A stretch of 64,000 bases of DNA from Bacteroidaceae bacterium (GTDB lineage Bacteria; Bacteroidota; Bacteroidia; Bacteroidales; Bacteroidaceae): contig JAEESE010000001.1 of assembly GCA_016286165.1 (NCBI GenBank), forward strand, positions 248,001 to 312,000, written 5' to 3'. This document shows positions 28,801-35,900 of this stretch, piece after piece (positions within the stretch are counted from its first letter, which is position 1; each line of letters starts with the position of its first letter). Position numbers and translations under genes: made by a program. Under the pieces are notes generated by a model. That model did no database searches, was not told where the DNA came from, and worked only from the letters and a program-made list of their open reading frames with translations.

Positions 28801-29362
28801 TAGCCCAGATATTGGTAATGATGCGCTTTGATCCGCCATTCGGGTCTGTCGTACTATAACCTTTTCTTTGGGTGGTGCAGTAGAGGTAGATGTAAGCGCC
28901 ACCTGCACCCTGGTTCAAATCACCGTTAAAATCCTTTCCTTCATAATTAACAAGGTTGTACCTTCTTTGTTGATAGTCTATATATGCCTTCTTTTCATAA
29001 GAAGCTCTAATGTCAGTGATGTATCCAGTTTCTGGATTTACTCCATCACTCTTTTTGTAGCACAAATAAATCCAGTATCCGCCGGCACCCGCGTTTAGGT
29101 CTTGATTAACAATGGTCCAGCCGTTATTCATATACCTTGTTTTCAAATCATTTTCGTTATCACCTTTCGGGCACGCAATAATTAACAGGTCGGTGATACC
29201 GTCGCCGGCCTTAACTAAAGGCGCAGCCGAGAAGAGCATGATAAGCACGAGGAGCAGTTTCCTGAACCTGCCATTGTGCCTGAACAGCCCCAGCCATTGG
29301 CCTCGCTGCCATAGCCCTTGTCCTGTTCGTGCAGGAGGCAAGGATTGTGTCTTTCTTTCCAT
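19826..29362 (-). CDS. Giant multidomain surface protein B (3178 aa)
   Basis: Same plan as giant A. A 30-residue extension precedes the hydrophobic core RKLLLVLIMLFSAAP; no Met immediately precedes that core, which supports use of the upstream ATG at 29362. Two beta-prism-like repeats (DLNAGAGGYWIYLCY and DLNQGAGGAYIYLYC, about 60-190), Ig/MBG and Fn3-like domains, LamG (about 685-840), carboxypeptidase-regulatory-like fold (about 975), unrecognised core with GFGLSKNTIGQA and GGQTSNPYEG (about 1796), LamG-like domains (about 2137 and 2340-2480), BACON-like domain (about 2640), GWNW modules (about 2847 and 2934), tail RRGVYIVNGKKQVKK. The N-terminal third is closest to A, the region from about residue 970 to 2700 closest to C, and its C-terminal 450 residues differ from both. 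Followed by the 320-aa gene. Confidence 0.85.
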   Translation of the reverse strand: MERKTQSLPPARTGQGLWQRGQWLGLFRHNGRFRKLLLVLIMLFSAAPLVKAGDGITDLLIIACPKGDNENDLKTRYMNNGWTIVNQDLNAGAGGYWIYLCYKKSDGVNPETGYITDIRASYEKKAYIDYQQRRYNLVNYEGKDFNGDLNQGAGGAYIYLYCTTQRKGYSTTDPNGGSKRIITNIWANGSPSDGKIVDFDGNTCNFNLGTGSKTDNIFLMQTFAVQKVKMTKEPTFYSEVVFNGQAQSLVSEAPQLDYGTMKYSVNGGSWSESATAKDVGEYTVKYRLDGVNASGQVFADNSDEKTASQKVKIIAPNGKPNITSKSYSSDDGEVIIKWTANVPGGYKDYKWVIYRGTSKLGTVSSNSNANYTYSYTDKNYVPDADNNYSIYYVSNTWPESTKNDNCKAEVTVKTTLSLPVNGLKAEYFDDDKNDIHQITLSWTSDKHKLALGHKFYVYIDNETTPVDTIIPTSEEQVNYKWIHRSTTAHTNRQNIKLDGVDCTEEPLTACGPHNYTVVGVIGDNPLKDKATLNNISIGTGTKILSVKASKGAYPGMVKLNWQVDLANSSHTRTYIIERRSAEQDSEPWTTLTSMTSADEYVFYTDDIPQPGVYYDYRVTVREKCGDGKIIESSLTDIGFAQTTGTVSGRVTFGSSGASVEGVAIEAQQTGESASASQYHSYHFTAGGSSISWDYPSDSYAQDKFANGDFSIQLWINPEEYKDCWFARFRPGNSSVASVALSMWKFDENDSSKQGQLLFCDGNENRAFNLHLQKDAYNHVTLTRKGNTLICYLVQPDSAGIPRLAKDTVVVEGGLNLDLSSTTAFSIGFVKGYFDDFRLWTKCLSEDEILENYDHLLVGNEKNLETYFTFDEGLKYSFFDYSREGTVYHEHHGKVVSNVEPSTHTPAELALKARTDKDGNYIIHGIPFTGEGTTYAIIPRLGIHKFNPTQQLRYVGNNSLVHNGTDFEDISSFPVSGTIYYAGTDYPVEGVNFYVDGQPCTRNGEMIATNAKGEYTISVPIGDHFIQVAKNGHVFADNGRYPEDPFEQDSCVTFKEEVKFLNFYDETLVNFTGRVVGGDIEGRKNLGFGLSKNTIGQAEMILMPAKNEYRLNVIKDKGETSFALKENPEDVTVASATPLVNSTSVRNGGKFTDCQKITIKTDPATGEFSAMLPPIIYEISSLQVIKNDEIKFESLPQVDLSNPNYEWADTLYNDDGDYELYKYNTSLKQTYHSKPTFTVKQEGREDGSFGINSYKIKDEQGELTINDIYSVKDGKVTYKYYDSPIFVMEDQYTFKLKGYENYTNADTGEDFEVPLDGVVVTINNALSADQAIYVEDGTVDGQEVKAGQLADLKPNQLQLDSLGCATYKWKAGLPNIIEPYKRTINMSYFINGAPIDWDGNGMTGIILGDLPTGNNFVTAGPDKLLMILRDPPGSASSAEWSTGSSTTTSKLRGNTFTENAGVKFEHKFGFKAMTIVGTPGVGTITEAEAKDDLTLGAKMESSGENSTTTSTTTTVTTAISTSDSPDFVGADGDVYIGTSTNIIFGNARDLGFRRTSGNEVELGVQDIISTGIDFKTMFSYTQHYIENTLFPNFELLRRNLLKTKDQATIDSYKNPNNFVVYYTTLSEDDENFGKPGTYTAYPPAKIEPGKHYEDSVKWLTSQIENWKKYLAINDSAKVEAYKGGKQYLVDSNISFDGGTSISSSTEVESSKTTTWDWTVSAGLVVENSFGFEINKFGIDCTIEDETTGGRHETDEEENATTTSFSYTLAEEDADDALSVDIYQFDAYGPIFRTRGGQTSNPYEGEVVTQYYEPGTVIMEATMQIEVPQIDVEEPIVNDVPTGGAANYTIHLGNASEIGADVTYTLFVLDETNPNGAQLSIDGKVLTGGRLIKVPGNQSLTKALQLRQTNTSVLEYEEIGIVFASESQPEEIADTIFISAYFVPSSSPVDLALSKTTINSETTSDLTLTFSNFDRSYRGLKAFRLQYKKPGATDWMLLHEYMLNPAEVTSTTQEALPATGSKIAYPLDMSDYPDGDYLFRVISVSDYGTEEVYNTSKELAFVKDVMRPRPLGQPEPADGILDIGDELSITFNEAFVKGLLTKDANFEVTGVLNGAAIDHETALSMQDTEGTASTEATITLANKDFSTDMWVNIEGAGTILSHGNGATKFTVGTDAAGKLVVDIAGNTYTSTDAIPTNKWAFLAMSYKAGETGGKLSASVATDDKTIDLFFDKDVVTYEGSGPLAVGKNLKGAIHELLLWDEAHNITTALLNRSKSKNPSTRHLIGYWKMNEGEGTTIRDYARNRHMTMSDETWYLNNENKAINLDGTKYMSVAAGDLPVQEADDYAIEFWMRGDIQSGEAQLLQMGEVSLWTNADGQLQLTGKGAYNEAEGTVLATNSASLTDNAWHHIALNVLRQGAAAVYVDGARVLTTTAAKVGGINTDNLFMGVRRNSISSGADYSYDRAFKGQIDELRIWNASMNATQLANNRKVRLTGKEAGLMLYFPFEKKRLVSGDQVITEGLPTDLTGKNKEAKITTLSSQASSISYVDEAPALRTKPTETNVSFNYTASDTKIVIELDEDPAIIDGCTLNFVVKNVRDANGNFSEPTLWSAFVNQNELEWAEGALDCIVDVTSSADIAATVVNKSGKQQMWSLSGMPAWLTADIVEGSTNPLQETTVIFTVAEATPIGDYEETIYLTGNNGIETPLTINVKVVGDEPLWAVDANDYEESMNVIATLEISGVLSEDTDDMVAAFVDDECRGVAKPVYEPRYDTYYVTMDIYGNLDEAGKNIQFKAYDSSTGVIYPVVNITTPDGGKSISFEANSFIGRYATPVLLTSTDDIEQLINLNKGWNWMSFAVKPSPFSPETVFAKANGAVTFIKDKKNSSSYDPTDGWFGRLTEMNNTEMYAVKTDEALSLGVNGVRINPADEPITVGEGWNWVAFNSLSVMSLGDALADLQPVDGDMIKGQKGVAYFDEFEWIGSLRQLTPGQGYKIKSAASSERKFSYPSITASSGPRTAPLRINDAPTVDTRFKAIDYSLYPTNMVLIAKVVDGSLPAANVELGVFAGTECREAVFTDNNGMVYITVPGDDNEVTLDFYVARDGQLYRAGETVTYQPDAVYGAPRNPLLINIGNATAVDGIMAGQDAETIYDLSGRKLNSEWSKTQLRRGVYIVNGKKQVKK

Positions 29363-29420
29363 AAAGCTTTAGTCTTTTGGGTAATTAATAATAAGTTTAA
29401 TGAATTGATAATTGTCGGGA

Positions 29421-29507
29421 TTAGTGTAGTGGTGTATGAAACACCAGAGGATCGTTCAGCAGTGGCTGCTGCCACCTTCGTTTTGTTGAGTTGATGTTCT
29501 GTTCCAT
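29421..29507 (-). CDS. Conserved 28-aa ORF upstream of giant B (possible relic N-terminus or leader peptide)
   Basis: MEQNINSTKRRWQQPLLN... is the counterpart of the 27-aa ORF at 18299-18382 and resembles the first residues of giant C. It stops before any hydrophobic core. Conservation between the two copies at both DNA and residue level may reflect recent duplication rather than selection. Confidence 0.4.
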   Translation of the reverse strand: MEQNINSTKRRWQQPLLNDPLVFHTPLH

Positions 29508-29557
29508 AGGCACAAATTGTTTTTTGGGGTGAGTAATATGGTTTGTTTCGAAATGTG

Positions 29558-29752
29558 TCATGAAGCTGCACGGTTCAGCCTGTTCCGCAGTTCGTCGCGG
29601 AGCTGAATGTTCTCTCGCATCTCTTGGATGATGGCATCGTTTTTATCGTCGATCTTGCTTTGGTTGTTGAGTATGTAGCCAATGAGCACGACAACGAGCA
29701 CCACCAACACGGCGATGATAGCGATGAGCATAATGTAAATGTCGTTGTGCAT
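29558..29752 (-). CDS. Small single-helix membrane protein (copy 2, 64 aa)
   Basis: MHNDIYIMLIAIIAVLVVLV... with one transmembrane helix (residues 6-27) and a charged tail (NNQSKIDDKNDAIIQEMR...), nearly identical to the copy at 18432-18626. Its promoter TATATTTG lies 21 bp upstream of the ATG, and giant B begins 195 bp downstream. Giant C has no such gene in front of it. Family and function are not recognised. Confidence 0.75.
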   Translation of the reverse strand: MHNDIYIMLIAIIAVLVVLVVVLIGYILNNQSKIDDKNDAIIQEMRENIQLRDELRNRLNRAAS

Positions 29753-29772
29753 TTCTTCTTTGAATTCTGCTG

Positions 29773-29805
29773 CAAATATAATAGATTTTGATATATATGT
29801 GCAAT
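29773..29805 (-). promoter_or_regulatory. Promoter of the 64-aa protein/giant B unit
   Basis: On the - strand, TATATTTG (29780-29773) with ATTG at 29805-29802 as the -33 element, spacer 21 nt. Sequence and spacing match the unit in front of giant A. Confidence 0.6.
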
Positions 29806-29810
29806 GCTTT

Positions 29811-29841
29811 AGACGAATTTACGTATGATTTTAGACAAATT
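29811..29841. promoter_or_regulatory. Candidate operator: direct repeat AGACGAATT / AGACAAATT, 22 bp apart
   Basis: AGACGAATT at 29811-29819 and AGACAAATT at 29833-29841, just upstream of the promoter, as in front of giant A. The surrounding sequence to the terminator hairpin is also conserved, so duplication alone could explain it. Confidence 0.45.
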
Positions 29842-29882
29842 CGCGGATAAAGACGATTTCGCGAGCCGCTGACAACAAAGCA

Positions 29883-29922
29883 AACACGCCTGTTCAAGGA
29901 TTCAACCTTGAGCAGGCGTGTT
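29883..29922 (-). terminator. Terminator hairpin after giant gene C
   Basis: Arms AACACGCCTGTTCAAGG and CCTTGAGCAGGCGTGTT, loop ATTCAA, followed on the - strand by TTTGCTTTG. It separates the giant C transcript from the 64-aa/giant B unit. Confidence 0.75.
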
Positions 29923-29976
29923 AATTCTTGTGTTAGTCATCCTGAAACCGAAACCTCAGGACACTAATCATTGTTC

Positions 29977-32900
29977 TCACTTAATGGCAATCTTCTTGCC
30001 GTCGCGGATGTAGATGCCGCGGCGGAGTGTGCGCGACTCGCTGCTGACGAGTTTGCGACCGGCAATGTCGAACCATTGGCTGTCGGCGTCGGTACCTACC
30101 ATGTCAATATCCGTTGCATCATTTTCGGAGAAGGTGATGGCGAGTGGTGCGCGGTGGGAGCCTACGACGTCGTTGTTGACATATTGGCTCTTGACCTTGG
30201 AGCTGATGAGCACTCCTTGGCAATAGGTCTTGAAGGTGAGCTCAGTGGCATCCTCGCCTGGCACGGTAATGTAGGCGTAGCCTTCGGCATCGGTGAGCGT
30301 GGCGGTGCGGCACTCGTCGCCGGCATAGACTGCTATCTCGCCGTTGGCCAGCGGCTGGTCGTCGATGGTCACGAGGCCCACGATGTTCATGTTACCGCTG
30401 TAATTGTGGTGGTCGATAGGCGTGAAGGCGGTGCTGATGCGACGCATAGGTGCCTTACGCACGGCCGAGGCTGTGGCGGTGGGGTAGGTGAAGGTGCGTG
30501 CTTCGGAGCCTGTGTTGCGAAGCATATAACCCTCGCCTGGTATGAGGGCGCCCAGCGTGCCGTTCCATTCGTAGCCGTCGTACATGGCGAAGGCGGATTG
30601 GCTCTTGACGACGTCGCCGTCGTGGGGTTCCATGCCTGCGAAGGCATCTCCGATGCTTATGATCTTGGTGCCGGGATAGCCTATCCAGTTCCAACCAGGT
30701 GCTGCCTCAATCTTCTCTTGCTTGAGGTCGACGGCGTGGCCGGCGATGGAGAGTGTCTGCGGCTCGGTCATCTGCACCATGTACATCTCGCGGTTGTTTA
30801 GAGTGAGGGTGTTGGCTGGGTACCACTGGCCGTCCAATTGTTCCATGAAGGCTTCCTTGCTCTTGACGATATTGGTCTTGAGGGCCACTGAACTGAAGAT
30901 GGTGGGCACGGTCATGTCGTCGGTGGTGAGTTGTATGGACATCCAGGTCCACCCCTTGCCCAGGGCAATGTTCTGCTCAAGCAGGTCACTGGTTGAGATG
31001 AGTACGGGCTCGGCATAGGTTCCGAGGACCTTGTTCTGTGAGAAGGTCAGGGCAGGCGTGCTCTCGACGAAGGAATAGACGATGCCCGTCGATGCATCGT
31101 AAGCGCGAAGGGTGATAGGTTTGCCGTCGTCGGCACGGTTGCCGCTGATGTTGAGCAGGATGAAGTAGCTGTCGTAACGGCTGTTGTACTTGGCGTAGCC
31201 AACGCCTCGGCACTCGTCGCCGATGAAAGCTGCCACCATGTCGTCGGCATCATCGCAGGGCGTGCCGGCAAAGTCAAGCATGGCAATCACGTTCATGGTA
31301 CTCTCGTAGTCGGAACCATTGACGGCCCAGTCGGGTTTCTCACCCTCGACGTTGATGTTGAGCGTCAGGGGTGTCTCAATGCCGCTGTTGCCCTCAAGGT
31401 AGATTGTGACTTCGTACTTGCCGATGGGCGCAGTTTCGTCTACGGTGAAGTTGACGTTCGTTTCAGAGAGGGCAGCCACGTTGCCCTGTTCAGCACTCAC
31501 GCTGAGCCATGCGGGCATGCCGGTGATTGTCCACATCTGCTGCTGTCCGCCCTTGTTCTGGATGGCCACGTTGAAGCTGGTGGCGGTGTTGGCGGGCTGC
31601 ACGATGTTGAGCGTGGACTCCTTCCATACGAGTTCGTTGCGGTTGATGTAGGCCGACCACACGGCGGGCAACGAGTAGTTGCCGTTTTTGTCGCTGACGT
31701 CGCGCACGGTGAATGTAAGCGTGCAGCCTTCGATGGCGGAAGCATTCTCGTCGATGTCAAGCACTATCTTCGTGTCGGATGCGGTGAAGGTGAAGCCTAC
31801 GTTGGTCTCAGTCGGTTTGGTGCGCAGAGCGGGAGCCTCGTCGGTGAATTTGAAGACTGAAGATTGAAGATTGAGAGTTGAGATCTGGACTTCGTGTCCG
31901 GTGCCGGCGAGGTCGGTGGGTGAGCCTTCGGTCACCACCTGGTTGTACTCGTCGAGCTTCTTCTTCTCGAAGGGGAAGTAGAGAAGAAGGCCGTCTTCCT
32001 TGCCAGTGAGGCGCATCTTGCGCTGGTTGGCCAGTAGGTCGGCGTTCATGGAAGCACCCCAGATGCGGAGCTCATCAATCTGCCCTTTGAAGGCACGGTC
32101 GTAGGTGTAGTCGGTGCCAACACTGAAGGTGGTGCGTCGTGCACCCATGAAGAGGCGGTCGGAAGCGATTCCACCTACGTTGGCGGCGTTGGTGGAGAGC
32201 ACGCGTGCACCGTCGACATATACGGCAGCGGCTCCCTGTCGTAGCATGTTGAGGGCTACGTGGTGCCATGTGTTGTCCAGGAGGTTAGAGCTGCTGGTGG
32301 TGAGCACTGTGCCTTCGCCTTCGTTGTAGGCCCCCTTGGTGGTGAGGTTAAGCTTGCCGTCGGTATCTGTCCAGAGGGCAACCTCGCCCATCTGCAGGAG
32401 TTGTGCTTCGCCCGTCTGTGCGTCGCCACGCATCCAGAACTCGATGGCGTAGTCGTCATCGTTGAAGATCTGTAGGTCACCGGTCTCAGTCGTGATGAAG
32501 TTGCTGCCGCTGAGCTCTACAGCCTTGTTCTCGTTGTTGATGTACCACGTCTCGGCGGGCATCGTCATATGGCGGTCGCGGGCGTAGTCGGTGATGAACG
32601 TGCCCTCGCCTTCGTTCATCTTCCAGTAGCCTATAAGGTTGCGTGTGGCAGGGCTCTTGCTCTTATAACGGTTGAGAAGCGCCGTGGTCATGTCGTGAGC
32701 CTCTTCCCAGAGCAGCAACTCGTGCATCGCGCCTGAGAGGTTGCGGCCTACTGCGATGGGGCCGTTGCCTTCGTAGTTTACTACGGGTTCGCCGCTGAAC
32801 AGGTTGACGGTCTGGTCGGCAGTGGCTACGGTGGCGCTAATCTCTCCTCCGGCATCGGTGTGCTGGTAGCTGAGCGAGAGGAATGCCCATGTGTTGGTAG

Positions 32901-35900
32901 GCACTACGGCTGTTGAGGTGTAGGTCGTGCCTGCAATGTCAATAGTGAGGTGGCTGTCGGGGTCGGTGGCAATGGTCATCTTGGAGCTTGCGTTGCCGTG
33001 GCTTGCGATTTCACCGGCTCCGCTTATGTTCACCCATGCGTCGATGGAGAAGTCGCGTTCGGCCAACGAGATGTCTGCCTCGGTCTGTGCGGCAGCCTGA
33101 GAGCCTCCGCTTGCGCGCAGGGCTGTCTCGTGGTCGATCTCGGCTCCGTTGAGCACGCCGGTGACCTTGAAGTTAGCCGTTTTTGTGAGGGCTCCCTTGA
33201 TGATGTCCTCGTTGAAGGTGATGCTGATCTCGTCGCCTGGCGAGAGGACGCCGTCGGCAGGTTCGGGCAGTCCAAGGGGCACGGGTCGCTGCATATCCTT
33301 CACCATAGCGATCTCCTTGCTCGAGTAAACAGTCTCGCCTGTGCCGTAAGAGCTGACGGAGAGCACTCGGAAGAGGTAGTCGCCATCGGTGAAGTCCTGC
33401 ATCGGTAGCGTGTAGCTGACGCTACCACCGCTGGCTGGCAGTAGCTCGTTATTGGTGGTCACTGCGCTCTTGTCGAGGACGTATTCGTGGAAGAGTGTCC
33501 AGTCGGTAGCTCCCAGCTTCTTGTACTGGAGACGGAAGGCCTTCAGTCCGCGGTAGGTGCGGTCGAAGTTGGAGAATGTTAGGCCGAGGTCAGTGCCCGT
33601 CTCGGTGTTCATCAGCGTGTTGGACAGCGCCAGATCGACGGGAGATGACGATGGCACGAAGTGAGCCGAGATATAGACTGTGTCGGTAATGACGTCCCAC
33701 GTGCTGGTCGGGTCGTACTGGCACTGCGAAGCGAGTACGACGGCGATGTTTTCGTAGTCGAGGATGCCGACGTTGGTCTGCTTCAGCTGCAGAGCCTTGG
33801 TGACGGTCTGACCAGCCGGAATCTTAATGACGCGGCTGTCGGTGATGGCCTTGCCGTCGATGCTGAGTGCGGCACCGTCGGGGTTGGTCTCGTCGGCTAT
33901 GAGGAGGCGGTAGTAGACATCCTCATCAATCTCTGAGGCATTGCTAAGGCGCAGCGTGTAGTTGGCGGCAGCGCCTGTAGGGATGTCAGATATTGTTGGC
34001 ACGTCAACGTCAATCTGTGGCACCTCAATCTGCATCGTAGCTTCCATGATGGTGGTGCCGGGCTTGTAGTACTTAGTCACCGTCTGACCCTCGTAGGGGC
34101 AGCAGGTCTGTCCGCCGCGCGTGTGGAAGATAGGTCCGTAGGCGTCGAACTTCAACACATCGACAGAGAGGGCGTCGTCATCGCCGTCCTCAGCCAGCGT
34201 GTAGCTGAACGATGTCGTCGTGGCCTTGCCTTCTTCATCCACCTCATGGCGGCCGCCCATCGTCTCGTCCTCTATTGTGCAGTCAACGCCGAAACCGTTG
34301 AGCTCGAAGCCGAAGCTGTTCTCCACGACGAGTCCGGCCGATACGGTCCAGTCCCAAGTGTTGGTTGTCGAGTTCTCGGTCTCGGTGGTCGAGGTTATCG
34401 TGGTGCCGGAGTCGAACGACACATTGCCGTCGAGCAAGTATTTACTGCGGTCGTTGAAGGCTTCTACCTTGGCCGAGTCGTTTTGTGCGAGATATCCTAT
34501 CCAGTTCTTAATCTGGTTGGTCACCCAGCGAACGGAATCCTCGTAATGCTTGTCGGGGTCGGGGTTGGCTGGTGCGATGGCCTTGTAAGTGCCGGTCTTT
34601 CCGTAGTCGTCATCGTCGGGCGATAGGGTAGTGAGGTAAACGACGTGGTCCGTCGTGTTCTTAAAGCTGTCGATGGTGCCCTGATCGGTGGTCTTGAGCA
34701 GGCTCTGGCGCAGCAGCTCGAAGTTGGGGAAGAGGACGTTCTCGATGTAGTTCTGCGTGTAGCTGAACATGGTGTTGAACTTCACGCCTGTCGACACGAT
34801 GTCTAACAGACCCAGCTCGACGCCGTCGGCTGAGCGGTGGAAGTTCAGGTCGCGTGCCTTACCGAAGACTATGTTGGTTGAGGTTCCGATGAAGACGTCG
34901 CCCTGTGCACCAACATATTCGGGGGCGGCAGAGGTGCTGATGGCCTGCGTGACGGTGGTCGTCGTGGTGGTCGTCTTTGAATCCTCGCCCGACGATTCCA
35001 TCTTAGCGCCCAATGTGAGGTCGTCCTTGGCTTCAGCCACGATCACCTGTCCGGTTGCTGGCGTACCGATGATGGTTTCGGCATGTAGGCCGAACTTATG
35101 TTCGAACTTCACACCGGCATTCTCGGTAAAGGTGTTGCCGCGCACTTTCGAGGTCGTAGTACTGCTGCCTGAGGTCCACTCGGCGAAAGAGTTTGTGCCT
35201 GGAGGATCGCGCAGGATCATGAGCAGTTTGTCGGGACCTGCGGTGACGAAGTTGTTGCCCGTGGGCAGGTCGCCTAGGATGATGCCGGCCAGTCCGCTGC
35301 CTTCCCACTGATAGGTACGACCATCTATATCGTAGGTCATGGAGATAGTGCGTGTGTAAGGCACGGCGATGTTAGGCATACCGGCCTGCCACTTATAGGT
35401 AGCGTAGCCGAGACTATCGAGCTCCAGCTGGTTGGGCTGCAGGTCTTTCACCTGACCGGCCACTACGTCTTGTCCACCATCGTTGCCGTCCTCGATGTAA
35501 ACGGCTTGGTCGGCCGAGAGTGCGTTGTTGATGGTGACGACGTTGCCAGCGAGGGGTACATCGTCGATCTCACCATTGTCGGCATTGACGTAATGCTCGA
35601 AGCCACGGAGCTTGAAGATGTAGGTGTCCTCCTTTACGAAGATTGGCGACTTGTGGCCCTCAACCCCATAGTTGTAGGTTACCTTGCCGTCAGCAACGGT
35701 GTATATGTCATCGATCGTCAGCTTACCCACCTCATCAGTAAACGTATAGCTGCTGATACCGAAGGAGCCGTCCTCGCGTCCGTCCTGTGTGACGTTGAAC
35801 GTGGGTGTGCTGTGGTAGGTCTGACGTAGGCAGGTGTTGTACTCATAGAGCTCGTAGTCGGTGCGAGCGTCGTTGTAAAGGGTGTCGCTCCAGGTGTAGG

